Source: Bin87 sp965220095
GTDB lineage: Bacteria > Chloroflexota > Dehalococcoidia > Lucifugimonadales > UBA3495
Reading direction: 5' to 3'
Assembly (NCBI GenBank): GCA_965220095.1
Contig: OZ244805.1
Coordinates: 3,472,001 to 3,536,000, forward strand
Length of the DNA stretch: 64,000 bases
Shown: positions 18,331 through 28,170 of the stretch, one piece after another
Position numbering within the stretch: position 1 is the stretch's first letter
Layout of the letters: each line of letters opens with the position of its first letter
Notes under the pieces: model-generated
Told to the model about the DNA's origin: nothing
Seen by the model: the letters and a program-made list of their open reading frames with translations, nothing else
The model's database searches: none
Translations under genes and position numbers: made by a program

Positions 18331-19197
18331 AAATAGTCGCCGCTATACCCTCCACTCCGCTCAAGCGCCGGGTAGCGTTCTGCTAGATATGCGAGTTGCA
18401 TGTAATGTTCCTGGTTGGGTGGCGGAGTAGAATTCAATACCCGAATTGCGACAACCGCGCCGGCGGTCAGCCTCCCCAAGCTGGGCACGATGCGGAACGA
18501 CGTGGTGCGCTCAACCACCGTAGCGCTCTGCGGCAACGCCGCCTGGCACTCCCGGTCCATCAGACCATTTACTTGCACATCACGATTGCCCATAACTCGA
18601 TGCCTGTATAATTACTATTAGCCGCGTTGACAACGCCGAAGTGGAACCATAGACTGCCTTAGCATTTCGCTTATAAGCATCTTTATGCGAATAATCGATT
18701 TGTTTAGTGAATAATTGCTGATCATGAGCAATAAATTCGTAATCGCTTCCTGAGCCGAATCATGCCACCGCGACTGATGTCGCTTCAAGATCGGGCGATG
18801 CGTCGGTTGAAATTTGTTGGAGCCGGTTTCATTGACCTGCGAACTTTTAACATTCTCCTTGATTTCAATTATTGGTGGCTAGGGAGAGCGTCGGCGGGGA
18901 GGCCCCCGAAAGGGTTTCGCACCTTCAACGCAATATCCGTTCGTCCTCCCTACGGCCGTTATCTGACCGGAACGGGCAATGCCAGAACGGGTCAAAAGAT
19001 GGCCCCTGTTTGACAGCGTTTTTGCCGGCATCCATGGATTCACCTGTTATTCCCTGCCGCCGTTGAGCTCGGCAACGGGCATGGGTGGAGTGCGTTGGAG
19101 CCTCTGACGAGTGGTCATGCCCAAGTTACGAGTTCGGCGGAACCGCCAAATTTAGGTCATGAGGTTCAAATTTTGGTCTGAGGAGCTTGATATTATT
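18331..19197. other. Gene-free stretch before the solute-binding lipoprotein
   Basis: About 870 bp without a supportable gene. It includes an AT-richer patch at 18600-18760 (TAATTACTATTAG, AATAATCGATTTGTTTAG) unlike the GC-rich surroundings, which may hold the lipoprotein promoter or a remnant. Short open frames here lack ribosome-binding sites and homology. Confidence 0.4.
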
Positions 19198-21009
19198 ATG
19201 CGTCGATTGCCAAGAAACCCACAAATCGTAGCCCTCTTTGTCGTGCCGGTGCTGCTGGTTCTTTTGGTAGCGTGCGGTGGCGCGGCGCAAACGGAACAAC
19301 CAGCAGCGGGACAATCAGCGGCGGAGCAGACGGCGGCAACGGCCATGCCCGCCGCAACTCCCGTTTCCGTTGCCACTGCCGTGCCCTCCGCAACTGACTC
19401 GGCAGCAGCCATGGCGCCGCCGAGTGGGACGCTTACCGTTGGGCAAAAGGAACTCGGACCCTTTACGGGCCACCCTAGGTTGGCGGTCAATCCACAGATA
19501 TTCGTTCAAGGCACCGCGCCCGTCGGCGAATCATTGTTGACGGTTAACAGTGACCTGGAGCCCGTAGGGATGCTGGCCAAGAGCTGGGAAGTTTCTGAAG
19601 ACGCCTTGACTTGGACCTTTTATCTGCACGAGGGCGTCCAATTCCATAAGGGTTACGGCGAGTTGACGGCGGATGACGTCGTTTGGAGCTTCGACGAATT
19701 CGCCAACAGCTCAATACACCCCAGGGCTTCGAACATCAGGGGCGTTTGGAGTAGCCCGGACGGATACGTCAGGGCCGTTGACAAATACACGGTCGAGGTC
19801 AACACGGGCACACCCTGGTCTGAAGTACCCATTAACGAAATGCTCACTAGCCCTGGCGGGTCCGCAACTTGGGTCGTCAGTAAGAAACAGACAGATGAAA
19901 TCGGCGCTGAAGCAGCCAATGGCCAGATCGCGGCGACCGGCTCCTGGGATTTGGTGGAGTTCCGAACCGGCGAGTTCTGGAGGATGGAGGCCGTTGAGGG
20001 CCACTGGCGGAAGACACCGCACTTCGCCGAGCTCATTTTCCGCGAAATCCCCGAGGAATCGTCCCGGATTGCCGGATTCCAGACCGGCAATCTGGATACC
20101 ACCCTGATTGCCTTTGATTCCTTGCCTCTTATTGAGGGAGTTGAAGGGGCGGAAATCATGCGGCTGCCCGGAGGTGGCGAGGCGGCCCTGACTTTTTATG
20201 GTCAGTACTACATAGGCATCGGTACCGAAAACCAGCAGCCTGGCTACGACCCGGACCTGCCCTGGGTGTCCGCCGATCCGGACATCACATCTGCTGAGTG
20301 GGCGCGGGCGGCCAAGGTGCGCAACGCTTTGTCCATAGCCATCGACCGCCAAGGGATTGTGGACACGCTGCTACAGGGCTACGGCAGTCCGGCGGTGCTG
20401 TGGGACTTTGGCCGATATGAAGAGACCTGGCTGCCGGCGGAAATGCGGTGGGAATACGATCCGGAGCGGGCCAGAGAGCTTTTGGCAGAGGCCGGCTACG
20501 CTGATGGATTCGAAATTACACTGACTCCAGCGCTCCGAGGCGCGCCGGTGGAAGTGGAAGCCTGCGAAGCAATCGCGACCATGTGGGGCGATATTGGCTT
20601 GGACGTGAAGTTCGAGCGCGTTCCTTTCACTACTTTGCGTCCGAGCCTGATTGCCCGCAAGTACCAGGGTTCCACATGCCACGCCGGAGGCATCCGACTG
20701 GAGCCGGGTCAAGGCTTCTCCGGCATGTTGTCCCAACTGAACCACGAGGCGATATGGAACCGTGGCGTAGAACATACCTGGCTGGACGAAAAAGTATCCC
20801 AGCACATGGCCGAAGTTAACACCGCCAAGCGTCGGGAGTTGGGAATTGAAATCGCCACGTTTATGTTTGAAAACGCCATTACCGGCGTCGGACTCTACAA
20901 CTTTGACGTAGTGTGGCCGGTTGGCCCCAACATTCAACCTTGGCCCGAAGGTGTACGGTACCGCGACTTGCGGAACATCAACGGTTACGAGTATATCCGA
21001 CCTCGGTAA
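19198..21009 (+). CDS. Family 5 extracellular solute-binding lipoprotein (peptide/nickel ABC type)
   Basis: About 603 residues. An N-terminal signal (VALFVVPVLLVLLVAC) ends in a lipobox whose Cys is followed by Gly-Gly. A linker of Ala/Thr/Gln repeats follows, then the SBP_bac_5 fold: LAKSWEVSEDALTWTFYLHE, YGELTADDVVWSFD and RNALSIAIDRQGIVDTLLQG. Such proteins deliver peptides, nickel or other solutes to an ABC permease. No permease or ATPase gene is in the window, so it is an orphan. ATG at 19198 is preferred because the signal peptide starts there; GAGGAG lies 13 bases upstream. Confidence 0.92.
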   Translation: MRRLPRNPQIVALFVVPVLLVLLVACGGAAQTEQPAAGQSAAEQTAATAMPAATPVSVATAVPSATDSAAAMAPPSGTLTVGQKELGPFTGHPRLAVNPQIFVQGTAPVGESLLTVNSDLEPVGMLAKSWEVSEDALTWTFYLHEGVQFHKGYGELTADDVVWSFDEFANSSIHPRASNIRGVWSSPDGYVRAVDKYTVEVNTGTPWSEVPINEMLTSPGGSATWVVSKKQTDEIGAEAANGQIAATGSWDLVEFRTGEFWRMEAVEGHWRKTPHFAELIFREIPEESSRIAGFQTGNLDTTLIAFDSLPLIEGVEGAEIMRLPGGGEAALTFYGQYYIGIGTENQQPGYDPDLPWVSADPDITSAEWARAAKVRNALSIAIDRQGIVDTLLQGYGSPAVLWDFGRYEETWLPAEMRWEYDPERARELLAEAGYADGFEITLTPALRGAPVEVEACEAIATMWGDIGLDVKFERVPFTTLRPSLIARKYQGSTCHAGGIRLEPGQGFSGMLSQLNHEAIWNRGVEHTWLDEKVSQHMAEVNTAKRRELGIEIATFMFENAITGVGLYNFDVVWPVGPNIQPWPEGVRYRDLRNINGYEYIRPR

Positions 21010-21783
21010 CGGGTCACTCAAGCAAATGCGAGGTGGGCAGGTATCATGACCACGGGGTGGCACGAGCCCGGAATGTCGGCCACGGCTCACCCCGTGGGGC
21101 CACCGCTAGCGGTGGTGGCCCACCTGCCGAGTGGGTCTGCCATCATTGGCCGAGCGTTGTTTATGCGCCACCTTGGACGCCGCCTTCAGTTTGCGACACC
21201 GCTGTACGAATGACTTGGTGGGTATCGGACCCGGTGGGCATCTGAGATCACCAGGCCCACGCAACAGCCCGGGCCCTGATGCCGGACGCAACACGCTGCC
21301 ACAGACTCAGAATACGCTGCCGGGAACCGCTCCGCTGAACTGGAGCGAAACGTACCAATCGGCCTGTGGGACCGCGTACCGTTGGGCGCCAACGCGCCTC
21401 GCGTCTCAACGATTGAGGTCTTGATTCGACGGCTCGGTGGTTCCGTTCAAACCGGACTGAGCTACCTGTAATACCATCAACCAGAAACTTGGTGAGAAAC
21501 CTGACGGCAAGTTCGTTGCCACCGGAATCGAACCTGTCCGTGGCGGGAGTTCAGGGCCGTGTCGCCGGTCACTGATCGCCGAATCCTTACCGGGTGGGCC
21601 TATCATCGCTGACCACGCTCACCTGAACCACCGACCACGGTTCTGCCGCTGGCTCGGCTGGTTGGTGGGCGCGGCTGTCGTTTTATTAATTTGCCTGGGC
21701 TATAAGGCTTATCAACCCGCAAAATGGAGGAATGACTAAGCCATTTTAGTCAGGTTACAATGCCACGGTTTTATGAGCAGGCG
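21010..21783. other. Gene-poor stretch with a possible gene remnant
   Basis: A GC-rich inverted repeat (21100-21122, GCCACCGCTAGCGGTGG) may terminate the lipoprotein transcript. Between about 21464 and 21739 one plus-strand frame stays open for about 90 codons and ends in a hydrophobic helix (WLGWLVGAAVVLLICLGYKA) followed by YQPAKWRND and TAA. It has no start codon, so it could be the truncated tail of a membrane protein. I do not recognise it. Confidence 0.3.
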
Positions 21784-22574
21784 CTAGTATTACAACGACG
21801 GTTGGTATAATAAGATAACTGGGCAGTTGGGAAGGCTTGGGGAAGTGGGGCAGGGAAGTGGATGCGGTGGTTTTCGAGCAGTTGTACGGGGCCTTTCAGG
21901 AGTTTCACGCTTACTTCGCTGCGCTGTTTGGGCGCCGAGAGGCGCGGGACCACAGCCGTCATTATCTCCAGGCCCTGCTGGTGCAGTCCGGCGAGCGGCG
22001 CAACGCCGAGAATCTGTCGGAGACGGTACCGATGTCAGCCAGGGCGATGCAGCGGTTTCTGACCGAATCCCCCTGGGATGACGACACCGTCATAGGACGT
22101 CTTCAAGAGTACTTGGGACCCCGGCTTGGACATCCGGAGGCGGTGTGGGTGTTGGACGGCAGCGACTTTCCCAAGCCGGGGGTGAAGTCGGCGGGAGTGG
22201 CTCGTCAGTACTGTGGAGCATTGGGGAAGATTGCCAACTGCCCGGCTGGGGTGTTCCTGGCCCAGGTGGGGCCCAGGGGCCGGGCGCTGGTGGACAAGCG
22301 GCTGTATCTGCCGGAGGAATGGACTGGGGATGGGGAGCGTGGTGCGACGGCGGGGGTGCCGGCGAGCCGGCGGGAGTACCAAAGCAAGACGGAGTTGGCC
22401 ATGGCTATGCTGGAGTGTGCCCCGGCCAGAGGCCACCGCAGCGCACAGTGGGTGGCTGGCGATTCCGCTTTCGGGATGTCGCCGACGCTGCGGGAGGGCC
22501 TGGCGTCGGCGGGAATGTACTACGTTTTGGACGTGCGTCCGGATATGACGGTGTGGCCGCTGGAACCCACTTGG

Positions 22575-22638
22575 ACCGATCCGCCTTACCACCGATCCGC
22601 CTTACCACCGATCCGCCTTACCACCGATCCGCCTTACC
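22575..22638 (+). repeat. Four perfect 16-bp tandem repeats inside the IS701 gene
   Basis: The unit ACCGATCCGCCTTACC occurs four times head to tail. The other IS701 copy (54001-55458) has a single equivalent segment. The three extra units add 48 nt, so frame is kept. Confidence 0.97.
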
Positions 22639-23009
22639 GGGGTAACGGGCGTCCCCGCAAACCCAGACCGCGGCGTGCGGAGCGGCGGACCATGTCGGAG
22701 CGCAGTACGGCGCTGCCGCCGGATGCCTGGCGAGAGCTAACCATTGCGGCGGGCAGCCAGGGGCCACGCACCTGCCTATTCAGCGCCCAGCGGGTGCGGG
22801 TAACGCGCCGACGCAAGCCCGGCGAAATCCTCTGGGCCATCTATCGCCAGAACCGCGACGGCAGCGAGCCCCGCTACTATCTATCCAACGCTCCTGAGGA
22901 CACGCCTCTGGCAACCCTGGCCGATGTGGGCGGCTCCCGCTGGCGCATTGAAACCGAGTTCGAGACCGAGCAGAGCGACGTGGGCCTCGATGAGTACGAA
23001 ACTCGCACC

Positions 23010-23033
23010 CCGCATCAAGTACGGGGCAGGCTC
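23010..23033 (+). repeat. 24-bp palindromic insertion in the IS701 gene
   Basis: The insert starts CCGCATCAAGTACGGGG and ends CAGGCTC, placed after ACC in the codon run for TRT. The sister copy reads TRTWAGW without it. The reverse complement differs at one base from the insert at 56592-56615 in an unrelated transposon. Confidence 0.92.
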
Positions 23034-23312
23034 TGGGCCGGCTGGCATCACCACATCACCATGTGCCTGCTGGCCGGCGCCTTTCTGCTGACCTTGCAAC
23101 AGGGACTGGGGGAAAGATACCCCTGATCACCCGGCCCCAGGTGTACCGAGTGGTGCGTGAGCTTTTGCCGCGGGAGCGGTTCGGGCCGGAGGAGTTGCTG
23201 CTATGGCTAGCTGGTGTCCAGCAACGCAACGAGCGAGCCAGACAGTCCCATGAGAAACGCCGCGCCGCTGGCCAGACATCCACAAGCATCCCTCCCTAAC
23301 CCGTCGTTGTAA

Positions 23313-23904
23313 TACTAAACCGAAGCCAAGGTGAAACCCGCATCAGCATTGGGTAGAATTGAGGGTAGCTGGGTCGGTTGGTCAGGAAAACCGAGGGGGT
23401 TGTTGGTGGGCATGGAGGAGATGGGGGCGCTGCTGGAGCGTTGGCGCATGGACGAGGCTGAGGTGCGGCGGCGGATGTATCGAGCGCCGACGCCCCGGGA
23501 GCGGGAAAGGTGGCACGCGCTATGGCTCCTGTGTCAGGGTTGGACGGCTGCGGCGGTAGCTCATACTCTGGAACGGGATGCCTATACCATTGGCCAATGG
23601 GCCACGGCGTTCACGGAGCGCGGACCGTCGGCGCTGGCTTTTGAGCAGTCGGGAGGTTCCCCCGCGCGCTGAACGAAGAGCAGCAAGCCGAGTTGAAGGG
23701 AGCGGTGCAGGGGTCGCCGTCGCAAGGCGGCATCGACCTATCGAACTGGAACTGGAAGGCGGTGCGCCGGTTTGTGCAGGACCGCTTTGGGTTGGAGCTG
23801 AGCCGGAGCAGTTGCCTGAAATACCTGCATCGGTTGGGGTTTGTGCTGAAACGGCCCAAGAAGCGGTTGGTCAAGGCGGACCCGGTACGGCGAGAAGCCT
23901 TTGC
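23313..23904 (+). mobile_element. IS630-family element 2, truncated
   Basis: It starts with the terminal repeat TACTAAACCGAAGCCAAGG, also found at both ends of the MITE at 27207-27362. The right part is lost where IS-B copy 1 begins at 23905. Confidence 0.8.
23412..23904 (+). pseudogene. IS630 transposase N-terminal part, frameshifted and truncated
   Basis: The first frame has a helix-turn-helix region (TPRERERWHALWLLCQGWTA, LERDAYTIGQWATAF). A one-base slip in the CCCCC run near 23662 moves the reading to LNEEQQAELKGAVQGSP, then the winged-helix segment (WKAVRRFVQDRFGLELSRSS) and KADPVRREAF just before the DDE domain. There it is cut by IS-B copy 1. The catalytic domain is missing. Confidence 0.85.
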
Positions 23905-24460
23905 TGGACTTTCCGCATTTCAAGCGGCGTAAGCCAGGGAATCGACAAGTCGGTGGTACAGGGCGACCGGGAGTTCCTGAATGTCGGGGTCGACGGCCGA
24001 CGTTGAAAAACCCTCCGAGGCCAGCCACAGGTGGCGTCGCACCAGGGCAATGGCGTCCACGAAGGTCGGCAACGGCTTGTCGTACCAGGCCGCTCGGCGC
24101 TGGGTCATGGGGCGCTGTTTTTGCAACCCGTGAGCGGCCAGGGTGGTCCAGGAGAAGATTCCCAGCAGGACGGGCGTGGTGCGGGCGATGGCCAGGTCGG
24201 ACCACTGGCGCTGGGTTTCCAGGCCCAGGTGGGTACGCACCTCCTGAAAGGTGACCTCCAGTTGCCAGCGCAGGACAAACCATTCCAGGATCTGGGTCGG
24301 GTCCGCCGATGGGTCGGTACACAGCAAGGCCTGGGTGGCGAAGGAGCCCTGGGGATCGCGGATCAGCACCCAGCGGATGCGGACTGGAGGCTTGCCGGAG
24401 CGGTACCAGACCGCCGTTTGCGACGTGAGTTCCACCGTGCGGGTGGCGCCGTCATACCAG
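23905..24460 (-). mobile_element. IS-B copy 1, 3'-end fragment
   Basis: This 556-bp fragment has one end of the element (TGGACTTTCCGCATTTCAAG) and the transposase C-terminal region (VALYHRLVDSLAYAA, WFVLRWQLEVTFQEVRTHLG). It stops abruptly where copy 2 begins at 24462. It therefore lies head to tail with copy 2, most likely by recombination between copies. Confidence 0.88.
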
Positions 24461-24476
24461 CTGGACTTTCCGCATT

Positions 24477-25871
24477 TCAAGCGGCGTAAGCCAGGGAATC
24501 GACAAGTCGGTGGTACAGGGCGACTGGGAGTTCCTGCGTATCGGGGTCGACGGCCGACGTTGAAAAACCCTCCGAGGCCAGCCACAGGTGGCGTCGCACC
24601 AGGGCAATGGCGTCCACGAAGGTCGGCAACGGCTTGTCGTACCAGGCCGCTCGGCGCTGGGTCATGTGGCGCTGTTTTTGCAACCCGTGGGCGGCCAGGG
24701 TGGTCCAGGAGAAGATTCCCAGCAGGACGGGCGTGGTGCGGGCGATGGCCAGGTCGGACCACTGGCGTTGGGTTTCCACGCCCAGGTGGGTCCGCACCTC
24801 CTGAAAGGTAACTTCCAGTTGCCAGCGCAGGACAAACCATTCCAGGATCTGGGTCGGGTCCGCGGCGGGGTCGGTGCACAGCAAGGCCTGGGTGGCGAAG
24901 GAGCCCTGGGGATCTCGGATCAGCACCCAGCGGATGCGGACTGGAGACTTGCCGGAGCGGTACCAGACCGCCGTTTGCGACGTGAGTTCCACCGTGCGGG
25001 TGGCGCCGTCATAGCAGGCCACGGCCACACTGGCCCAAGTTGCCTGGGGCTGGTCGAGGATCGTTTTCAGCGCGGGTCGCCGCGCGCCTTTCAGCGGCGG
25101 GCGGCCGTTCTGACCCGGCTGACGGGCTGGCGCGGGCGCATAGAGAGCGGCGTCCAGCCGTAGTCTGGCAATGAGGGTAACGGGTTCACGGAGGGATTGG
25201 CAGCAGTGGAGCAGGTCCAGCACGGCGTAGCTGTTGTCGCCCACCAGCGCCAGTGGACGTTGGGGCAGCCAGCGTGGTTCGGCAGGCTCACCATGAGCGG
25301 GGTTGCAGGATCATCTGTCGCGCCCAGTCGGTGAGCTTCTTGTGCCGACGTCCCTGCTGTTGGTAGTACCGGGTCGATGGCGCCAGCACGGTGAGCGCCG
25401 GCAAGGCCCAATGGCGTCCGGCCCAAGGCACGTGGCCCAGCCACATCAGGGAGATCCAGCGCAGGCCGCTGGCCTTGACCAGTTGGCTCCGGCTGGAACG
25501 CACCGCGTCGCGGTAGATGCCCCAACCTTTGATCTTGGCGCCGCGACGCCGTTCCAGGGTTTCGTCGATGCCGAAGACCAAGGGGCCATCCCCACCATCA
25601 AGGTGCTGGAGCAGCAACACCAAGAGGATGCGCGCCGCTGCACGGGGCGACCACACCGCCCGGTTGAGCACCTCATGGTAGCGGGCGTAATCGCGGTGAT
25701 CGCTGCGGCCCATGACCCGCAGGGCCGCGGCGACGGTGCGCTGACCCGGGGTCAGGATCGCGCCCACCAGCAGTACCTGGGCTTTCCGCCAGGTCGGGTT
25801 GGTAAACAGCGTTGCGAAGGGAATGAGTAGGGAATGAGTATGGATACAATGGCATTGGGCAGGGTAAGCAT
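24477..25871 (-). pseudogene. IS-B transposase, copy 2 (DDE superfamily, PF13546-like)
   Basis: Read from 25871 downward, it has LTPGQRTVAAALRVMG, the first catalytic Asp in LVFGIDETLERRRGAKI, then SGLRWISLMWLG, and in a second frame GDNSYAVLDLLHC, WVLIRDPQG and WFVLRWQLEVTF. The break between frames is a 25-bp insert shared by all copies. Copy 2 also carries an extra 11-bp tandem duplication at 25818-25839 that shifts its N-terminus. I place the family near IS701/IS4-type DDE transposases but am not sure of the ISfinder name. Confidence 0.82.
25818..25839 (-). repeat. 11-bp tandem duplication unique to IS-B copy 2
   Basis: AGGGAATGAGT is doubled here; copies 3, 4 and 5 have it once. This is a clean example of the short-duplication pattern, since near-identical sister copies serve as controls. 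Confidence 0.93.
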
Positions 25872-25988
25872 AGCTGGGCCTTTAGTGAGATTTTGGTCAG
25901 GCCAGCTTACCCTGTCTTTATACTTTTTCTAAATTATGCGTAAAGCCTAGCTAATACAACTTACAATGCTGATTTGAACCAGTACTAG

Positions 25989-27208
25989 TACTCAGTCAAC
26001 GTTGGAAAGGCAGGGGTAGAAACGATGGAGTTTGGTTCTGGCATCCGCAGTGCTGAACCGCCAGTTGATGGTGACGCCCGCTGCGTTGCGTTGGGTTTCG
26101 TAGGCGGTGATCTGGCGTTGCAGGGCGTCGGCGTCGGGATTTCTCCTCTTGAGGCAGGAGCGGCTCAACGCGCTGAATTCGATCTCCGCCATGTTCAGCC
26201 AACTGGCGTGTTTGGGCGTGTGGTGAAACTCCAGCCGCTTCATGATGCGCCGGGCCTCAGCAGCCGGGAAGGTCTCGTAGAGGGACGCCATGCGGTGGGT
26301 ATTCAGGTTGTCCAGCACCACTCGAACCACCGGAGCATCAGGGTAGGCCACGTCAACCAGCCACCGCATCCGGTGGGCGAAGTCCGGCATGGTGCGTCGT
26401 TCCGTGATGGCTACGTGGCGCCAGCCCGCCAGGGGTTCACAGGTCAGGAAGATGTTGCGGGTGCCGCCGCGTCGATACTCGTAGTCCTGCCGACGCGGTC
26501 GTCCCGGCTGGGCGGGCAACGGCTCCCTGACCTCGGCCAGCAGTTGGGTGGAGGTCTCGTCAAAGCACACCACCGGCCGATTGGGGTCGTAGGGTTCGGC
26601 ATACAGGTCCAGCACGTCCTCCATGGCCGCCACGAATTCGCCGCCTACTTTCGGGATGCACCATTGCTGCTTCCGCCAGGGCTTGAGGGTGTTTTTTTGA
26701 GCCTGAGCCTGACCGTCTCGTAGGACAGCGATGGCGCCAAGCCCAATTCCACCACCTTGTCGGTCAACAAACGCAGGGTCCAGTGCTCATGGCCCTCGGG
26801 GGCGTCGCTGCACGCCAGGGCAATCAGATGGGCTTCGCCCCGATCGTCCAACTTGCGATACCGATTGGCTTGGGGGTGGTCGTGCCGCACGCCGCCCAGT
26901 CCTTCCTCGGCGTACCGACGTTTGGTGCGGAACACCGTGCGCTGCGACGTGTCCAGGGCCGCCGCCACTTGGGAAGCACTCCAGCCCGCATCAGTCTTGA
27001 GCAGGATGCGCACCCGATTGATGACCCGAGCGGAGCGCTGGCCGCTACGGATCAACCGCTCCAGTTGGTCCCGATCTTCCGCCGACAACCGTACCGCGTA
27101 TTTCTCTGCAACCATGGATGCCACACCTCCCGCACCGCTGTTTCACCACCAGCGTAGCAACCATAGCCCGTTTCATCCTTCATCTGCTGGTGCAAGTTTG
27201 ACTGAGTA
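25989..27208 (-). mobile_element. IS630-family element 1
   Basis: Ends TACTCAGTCAACGTTGG and CAAGTTTGACTGAGTA form inverted repeats with TA at both borders, the target dinucleotide of IS630. Its right-hand TA is shared with the left end of the MITE at 27207. A 165-bp fragment of a near-identical element lies at 56082-56246. Confidence 0.88.
25992..27115 (-). CDS. IS630-family transposase, two frames joined at an A7 run
   Basis: Frame 1 (27115 to about 26685) holds the helix-turn-helix region (GWSASQVAAALDTSQRTVFR) and a winged-helix part ending VRLRLKK. The second frame continues LKPWRKQQWCIPKVGGEF, then the DDE domain: VVCFDETSTQLLAEV, VRVVLDNLNTHRM and FHHTPKHASWLNMAEIEFS. The frames meet at seven A residues (minus strand; 26691-26697), where a -1 slip gives one 375-residue product. 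A-run slippage is a known IS expression device; alternatively it is a one-base indel. DDE residues are intact. Confidence 0.85.
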
Positions 27209-27362
27209 CTAAACTAAAGCCAGGGTGGGATGTACATTTAAGTGGCGATGATGATCAGCTGGGTTAAGCCCGTGAATCCCTCTCATCCGTACTTGGAGAA
27301 CGACCCGGCCCAGTCGTTTGACCCCCACCATCTGCGCATTTCACCTTGGCTTTGGTTTAGTA
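27207..27362. mobile_element. MITE with IS630-element-2 ends
   Basis: About 155 bp with terminal inverted repeats TACTAAACTAAAGCCAGGGT and the complement of CCTTGGCTTTGGTTTAGTA. The same repeat starts the IS630 element at 23313. The interior includes a frame ending SNDWAGSFSKYG then stop, which looks like a transposase C-terminus. It is probably an internally deleted, non-autonomous derivative. TA flanks both ends. Confidence 0.82.
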
Positions 27363-27397
27363 TGTTTTGACCCTCTCTCCGTTTTGGCAACGTTCGT

Positions 27398-27471
27398 AGT
27401 GATTGCATCGCGATTGCCGTGTCGCTGCGTTCCTCGCGATGACAGACGGGAGGCGCTCCTCGCAATGGCAG
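27398..27471. repeat. Degenerate GTCATTGCGAG-family repeat
   Basis: Contains GCGATTGCCGTGTCGCTGCG, CCTCGCGATGACAG and GCTCCTCGCAATGGCA, decayed parts of the inverted repeat family seen at 28375, 28517, 33366 and elsewhere. Confidence 0.7.
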
Positions 27472-27476
27472 TGGGG

Positions 27477-28145
27477 CTAGTTGAACCGTCGGCGCAGGAA
27501 CCGGATGAGCGCAATGGCCAGTGCTGCTCCGATGATTTGCATGACGATGAAAAGCGGCGCGGAACCCGGGTATATACCGGCGAAGGTGTCGGAGAACATA
27601 CGCGACACGGTTACCGCCGGGTTGGCGAAGCTGGTTGACGACGTGAAGAAATAGGCGGCGCCGATGTATACGCCCACGGCCGGCCCGACCGCTCCGCCCC
27701 TGGTGCGGGCGACGAGAAATATGACCATCAGCAGCCCCAGGGTGGCCACGATCTCGCCAAGCCACTGGCCAGGGCCTTCCCTCACCTTCGCCGACCACAA
27801 CACCGGCGGCAGGTCGAACATCAGGTTGGCCAGGATGGCGCCAACGATTCCACCCGTTACCTGGGCAATCGTATAAGCGATGGCGTCCCGAACACTGCGG
27901 GCGCGGAATGCGACGTCGGCCCAGGTTACCGCCGGGTTGAAGTTGGCGCCCGAGATGGGGCCAAACGCCCAGATGAGGGCCATCAGCGCGAAGGCGGTGG
28001 CAACGGCGTTCTCGAATAACTGCAACCCCACGTCGTTGGGACTGAGGCGTTGGGCGGCGATGCCGCTGCCGATTACCGACATGAGCAGGAATGCGGTGCC
28101 CACGGCTTCCGCGGCGAGTCGTTGGGGTAGTGAATACATTCGCAT
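27477..28145 (-). CDS. Aquaporin (MIP family)
   Basis: About 222 residues with six hydrophobic helices and two NPA boxes, GANFNPAVTWAD and SFANPAVTVSRMFSDTFAGI. The Arg after the second NPA is the selectivity-filter residue. This second-NPA sequence (STSFANPAVT) is shared with aquaporins often found near arsenic genes, but no ars gene is here. It is a membrane channel for water or small neutral solutes. The start among TTG 28151, ATG 28145 and ATG 28139 is uncertain. Upstream is a hairpin that could act as attenuator or terminator. Confidence 0.9.
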   Translation of the reverse strand: MRMYSLPQRLAAEAVGTAFLLMSVIGSGIAAQRLSPNDVGLQLFENAVATAFALMALIWAFGPISGANFNPAVTWADVAFRARSVRDAIAYTIAQVTGGIVGAILANLMFDLPPVLWSAKVREGPGQWLGEIVATLGLLMVIFLVARTRGGAVGPAVGVYIGAAYFFTSSTSFANPAVTVSRMFSDTFAGIYPGSAPLFIVMQIIGAALAIALIRFLRRRFN

Positions 28146-28170
28146 CACCAAACCGGGGCCGTTAACAAAA

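Larger units (their letters stand above)
21837..23299 (+). pseudogene. IS701 transposase, copy A, disrupted
   Basis: DDE transposase with the IS701 motifs VWVLDGSDFPKPG (first catalytic Asp), VGVARQYCG-like SAGVARQYCG, QWVAGDSAFG and RWRIETEFETEQSDVGLDEY. A 16-bp unit is repeated four times in frame at 22575-22638. A 24-bp palindrome is inserted in frame at 23010-23033. Near 23115 a run GGGGGAAAG shifts the frame, and the conserved end (ITRPQVYRVVRELLPRERFG) continues in the -1 frame to 23299. It is probably inactive as it stands. Confidence 0.88.
21788..23314 (+). mobile_element. IS701-family element, copy A
   Basis: Terminal inverted repeats TATTACAACGACGG / CCGTCGTTGTAATA. The flanks CTAG (21784-21787) and CTAA (23315-23318) fit the 4-bp YTAR target duplication of IS701 with one change. 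The right end abuts the terminal repeat of an IS630 element, so the two insertions are nested or adjacent. Confidence 0.88.
24462..25950 (-). mobile_element. IS-B copy 2, full-length DDE transposon
   Basis: Both ends are present: TGGACTTTCCGCATTTCAAG at the left and the complement of CTAGGCTTTACGCATAATT at the right. These form imperfect terminal repeats around CTTT-CGCAT. The flanks do not match each other, consistent with rearrangement with copy 1. Confidence 0.88.

Noticed and set aside
18309..18593. 94-codon minus-strand frame upstream of the lipoprotein
   Set aside because: No ribosome-binding site, no domain, and it lies next to the decayed IS5 remnant. Not supportable as a gene.
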